64,000 nucleotides of DNA. Source: Actinosynnema sp040640215 (GTDB lineage: Bacteria; Actinomycetota; Actinomycetes; Mycobacteriales; Pseudonocardiaceae). A program made the translations under genes and the position numbers. The stretch covers positions 18,642 to 82,641 of the forward strand of contig NZ_JBFABG010000021.1 in the NCBI RefSeq assembly GCF_040640215.1. The letters are read 5' to 3'. Below, in pieces: positions 62,201-64,000 of this stretch (position 1 is the stretch's first letter; every line of letters begins with the position of its first letter). The notes under the pieces were generated by a model. That model ran no database searches and was not told the origin of the DNA. It worked only from the letters and a program-made list of their open reading frames with translations.

Positions 62201-62722
62201 CGCCGCCCGCTGCCGTTCCCGCCGAACCCGCTGGCCCGGCGCGGCACGGCGTTCCACACCTGGCTGGAACAGCGCTTCGGCGCGACCCGGCTGCTCGACC
62301 TCGACGAACTGCCCGGCGCGGCGGACGAGGGCGCGGCACCCGACAGCGAGCTCGGCCGCCTCCAGGAGTCGTTCCTGGGCAGTGCCTGGGCCGACCGCAC
62401 CCCGCACGACGTGGAGGTGCCCTTCGAGACCGAGATCGACGGGATGTCGGTGCGCGGACGCATGGACGCGGTATTCGCCGACCCGGACGGCGGCTGGACC
62501 GTCGTGGACTGGAAGACCGGCGCGGTCCCGGACGAGGAACGGCTCCCGGCGCTGTCCGTGCAGTTGGCGGCCTACCGGCTGGCCTGGGCCGCGCTGTCGG
62601 ACACCCCCGTCGAACGGGTGCGGGCGGCGTTCCACTACGTCCGGCACGACCACACGCTGCGCCCCGCGGACCTGCTCGACGCGGACGGTCTGCGAACCCT
62701 GATCCGGTCGGTGCCGACCTAA
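59228..62722 (+). CDS. adnB: AdnB, UvrD-type helicase with PD-(D/E)XK nuclease domain
   Basis: About 1164 residues. Walker A is AGAGAGKTETM, and the DEXX box is VLLDEYQDTGHAQR, with SVGDPAQAIYGWRGA. Motif VI is in LYVALTRSEHCLLVSG. A striking linker of about 90 residues made of D, P, E and A follows. The C-terminal nuclease has VRGRMDAVFADPDGGWTVVDWKTGAVPDEER, the standard catalytic set. It is the main motor partner of AdnA in double-strand break resection. The start is uncertain. GTG 59228 begins the conserved block, while ATG 59180 would add 16 residues. Confidence 0.93.
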   Translation: MAHLASPFEVAEALGLPKPTPEQAAVVAAPTAPALVVAGAGAGKTETMAARVVYLVANGFVTPDRVLGLTFTRKAARQLAERVRIRLRRLGGSPLLDRLDPSGERRAAVLTTEPVILTYHAYAGRLVGEHGLRLPVEPGVRLLTETAAWQLAHRVVSTWAEDIDTDKVPATVTGYLLALAGELGEHLVEPTDLRKNAEWLTTVIESAPKTARQRDALPEKLKDIVDAQRLRVNLLPLLEAYQARKRREAAMDFADQMSLAARLAGEYPEVVRGERDRYGAVLLDEYQDTGHAQRVLLRSLFGQGEPMAVTSVGDPAQAIYGWRGASAANLPRFVQDFPPARKFGLLTSFRNPPEVLALANAVSAPLRAAGLDVEELRARPGAGPGDVRIGLFADVRAELGWMADTVAAQWEAHLDSSDEPPTAAVLVRRRADMAAIAAALRERDLPVEVVGLGGLLDEPEVRDLSSALRVLVDPLAGTAAARLLTGSRWRVAAVDLAALWQRARELAGAPSRQSVADDPLAVLADALPGEHAEQAGLADALDDPGDPTAYSAEGYRRIRRLGAELSALRRRLDQPLPEIVADVERTLLLDIEAMARPGGVGRAHLDAFADVVADFAAASPSATLPALLDYLYTAEHAEDGLEPGEVEVAENRVQVLTMHSAKGLEWHIVALPHVVKDVFPGRKKTSCWLKAVAELPAELRGDAADLPTLRIPGGSNRKEVEEALDRHADDFEDRRLVEERRLLYVALTRSEHCLLVSGHWWAETGDKPKGPSTFLGELRESVLAADHPPADIVHWAPPPAEDEPNPLASQVKSADWPADPLGKRRAAVAEGADLVLAALDRHLSTPRHPAAPAPEPVRTPVPEPLPEAPEDLPPEPPDDDEPPPEPPDDYDPDPGPESDVPTDFPDDPADLADLADPDEPADPDAPDGSADPDEPDESADDPEGWARDVDVLLAERAAAADRRERVVLPDHLSVSQLVELAADPDQLARRLRRPLPFPPNPLARRGTAFHTWLEQRFGATRLLDLDELPGAADEGAAPDSELGRLQESFLGSAWADRTPHDVEVPFETEIDGMSVRGRMDAVFADPDGGWTVVDWKTGAVPDEERLPALSVQLAAYRLAWAALSDTPVERVRAAFHYVRHDHTLRPADLLDADGLRTLIRSVPT

Positions 62723-62792
62723 CCGGTGCCGACCGGGCCGGTGACCTGGCCGGTGCCGACCACGCGGGCCGGCCAAGGTGCCCGGTGAGCTG

Positions 62793-63329
62793 TTAGCTGT
62801 TCACGCGAGCGTGCGCCGGGACTTCCTTCAGCACCCGGTCGTAGAGCACCTCCAGCAGCCACCGGCCGAACAGCGACGGGCCGAACTCGGTCGACCGGTC
62901 CTCCGGCGGCACCATCAGCTCGGCCGTGCCCGCCTCGTCCACGGCCACCACGCCGATCCCGTAGTAGTCCAGCTCCATCAGCGGCCACGACCGCTCACCC
63001 TGCGGCGCGGGCAGCACCACGGAGCACGGCGCGAGCGTCATCAGCGTCCCGCACGACTGCAACGCGCGGTCCACCGTGGACTCACCGACCAGGACACCGA
63101 CCAACTCGACCGCGGGCACCGGCAACTGGTCGTGCGCGGTGGGCTCGAACCAGGAGCGGAACCACGACGGGTCCGCCTGGGGCGGCCAGTTGTTCGCGCT
63201 GCGCCACTCGTGCACGTCGGCACGAACCCGCACGACGGCCGACACCTGGTGACCCAGCACGGCGACGTCGGGAACGACGAGGCCGCGCCAACCGAGTGCC
63301 GACGCGGCATGGTGGAGGAGCGGTTGCAC
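62793..63329 (-). CDS. Conserved hypothetical protein, 178 residues
   Basis: A soluble protein with alternating strands (GWRGLVVPDVAVLGHQVSAVVRVR, LPVPAVELVGVLVGES, WPLMELDYYGIGVVAVDEAG) and a C-terminal helix (FGRWLLEVLYDRVLKEV). I recognise no family. The GTG at 63329 has TAGGAT (63341-63336) 6 bases upstream, a good leaderless promoter. It converges on adnB with a 70-base gap and no clear terminator. The next gene on the same strand starts upstream, beyond a 78-base gap. Confidence 0.55.
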   Translation of the reverse strand: MQPLLHHAASALGWRGLVVPDVAVLGHQVSAVVRVRADVHEWRSANNWPPQADPSWFRSWFEPTAHDQLPVPAVELVGVLVGESTVDRALQSCGTLMTLAPCSVVLPAPQGERSWPLMELDYYGIGVVAVDEAGTAELMVPPEDRSTEFGPSLFGRWLLEVLYDRVLKEVPAHARVNS

Positions 63330-63335
63330 TCGGGC

Positions 63336-63341
63336 ATCCTA
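63336..63341 (-). promoter_or_regulatory. -10 element for the leaderless hypothetical gene
   Basis: Reverse-strand TAGGAT lies 6 bases before the GTG at 63329. Confidence 0.45.
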
Positions 63342-63407
63342 GGGCTGGTTGCGGGTTCGATGACAGATCTCGGGCGCGCTGAGTATCGCACCCAGCGCCG
63401 AGAGTGA

Positions 63408-63788
63408 TCAGTGCGCCGAACGGCGGACGCGCAGCGCCCACAGGATGAGCGGCACCTGGAGCGGGAGCCGGCCGAAGGCGATCGCCTTCGCCCCGGGAGA
63501 CTTCGCCCGGTACGCGCGGGCCATTGTCACGTTCGCCGGGAACACCGCGGCGAAGAACCCGGCCGCCAGCAGACCACCGAGGCCGCGCGTGCGCGGTGCG
63601 GCCACTGCGGCGGCCAACGCCACCTCCGCGACACCCGAGACATAAGTCCAGGTCCGAGGCTTGCCCGGGAGCGATCGCGGCACGATCGCGTCGTACGGTC
63701 GCGGTCGCGCGAAATGCGTGACGCCGGCCGTGCCGAGCAACCCGGCCAGCGCGAGCGCCGACCAGGAACGGGAACGAGTGGGTTCCAT
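63408..63788 (-). CDS. DoxX-like four-helix membrane protein
   Basis: 126 residues from ATG 63788. Four transmembrane segments are visible (about 10-26, 48-67, 71-88, 103-118). THFARPRPYDAIVPRSLPGKPRTWTYVSGVAEVALA is typical of DoxX-family proteins, whose roles in redox or membrane integrity are loosely defined. A GTG at 63797 or 63842 could extend the start. An IS4-type element ends only about 65 bases upstream, so its native promoter may be disrupted. Confidence 0.75.
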   Translation of the reverse strand: MEPTRSRSWSALALAGLLGTAGVTHFARPRPYDAIVPRSLPGKPRTWTYVSGVAEVALAAAVAAPRTRGLGGLLAAGFFAAVFPANVTMARAYRAKSPGAKAIAFGRLPLQVPLILWALRVRRSAH

Positions 63789-63852
63789 GGGGTTCACCCT
63801 GTCATGCCACCCGTGGGCCGGCCCGCCCAGGGTTATCCTCAATGCCGCGTAG

Positions 63853-64000
63853 TTAGGGCGGTGTGTCGGTTGTCAAGCAGGTGGTGATCGTGATGTGAAT
63901 GGTGGTGCGGTGGTTGGTGCGGTCGATGGTGCCTTTGGCGCGGTGTTTGGAGATGGCGCGTTTGACCACGCGGGGGCAGGTTCGGCTGCGGCGTGGTGGC
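63853..64000 (-). mobile_element. 3' end of an IS4-type transposase, cut by window edge
   Basis: Reading the reverse strand from base 64000 to TAA at 63855-63853 gives 48 residues: RSRTCPRVVKRAISKHRAKG, then TIDRTNHRTTIHITI. The CPRVVKRA-x-SK-x-RAKG-type ending is typical of actinobacterial IS4-family DDE transposases. The catalytic domain lies outside the window. Base composition is more T-rich on the plus strand than in its neighbours. The IS end should lie just after the stop, near 63838-63852. Confidence 0.75.

Noticed and set aside
59504..62776. A 1090-codon open frame antisense to adnB
   Set aside because: It has a low-complexity R/G/A/H composition, no motifs, and lies exactly over AdnB helicase and nuclease motifs.

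Overview
The window is one continuous stretch of a very high-GC actinobacterial chromosome, apart from a 98-base run of N at 19463-19560. Protein sequences and gene order point to the Pseudonocardiales/Mycobacteriales side of the Actinobacteria. A Saccharothrix/Actinosynnema-type genome is my best guess, but the genus cannot be fixed from this sequence alone. GTG starts are common, and many genes have a -10-like hexamer only 6-8 bases before the start codon, as expected for leaderless mRNAs.

Region 1 (1-36 kb) largely repeats the order of Mycobacterium tuberculosis Rv1209-Rv1239c, as I remember that genome. It runs: DivIVA-like protein, tag, DUF3117, glgM/glgC, O-methyltransferase, sigE-rseA-htrA-tatB, mrp, DUF1003, MgtE-N/CBS protein, DUF4190, a general-stress-17M-like membrane protein, lpqY-sugABC and corA. 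The main themes are envelope stress (SigE, its zinc anti-sigma factor, HtrA and TatB), alpha-glucan synthesis (GlgC/GlgM), trehalose recycling (LpqY-SugABC) and Mg2+ handling. Insertions relative to that order include a paaX-enoyl-CoA hydratase pair, a lipoprotein, a GNAT/aminoglycoside-kinase cluster, a CoA-ester lyase, a decayed acyl-CoA dehydrogenase, an SDR, and a ParB-like/metallophosphoesterase pair. The left edge cuts cydA (cytochrome bd subunit I), which diverges from a padR regulator.

Region 2 (36-42 kb) holds a MaoC dehydratase plus the second of two DUF2332 proteins, a Nudix hydrolase, small membrane proteins, a bacterial PH-domain protein, a PHP phosphoesterase, a RecB-type nuclease and an alpha/beta hydrolase.

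Region 3 (42-63 kb) repeats the content of M. tuberculosis Rv3201c-Rv3212: PQQ-propeller protein, RhlE-like helicase, ferritin-like protein, DUF3107, TetR, alpha/beta hydrolase, DUF3152 metalloprotease-like protein, MoeZ, TIGR02569 protein, alkyltransferase-like protein, and the AdnA/AdnB helicase-nuclease for double-strand break resection. A GH18 chitinase and a second TetR are inserted. The right edge enters the 3' end of an IS4-type transposase.

No tRNA, rRNA, CRISPR array, prophage or biosynthetic cluster was seen. I did not find a convincing new defence or mobile system. The features most worth a second look are a nested long inverted repeat after tatB, a tandem duplication around the assembly gap, the recurring leaderless promoters, a perfect TetR palindrome, an orphan palindrome at 53.6 kb, an 18-bp minisatellite between adnA and adnB, the ParB-like/phosphoesterase pair and two unlisted small membrane proteins.
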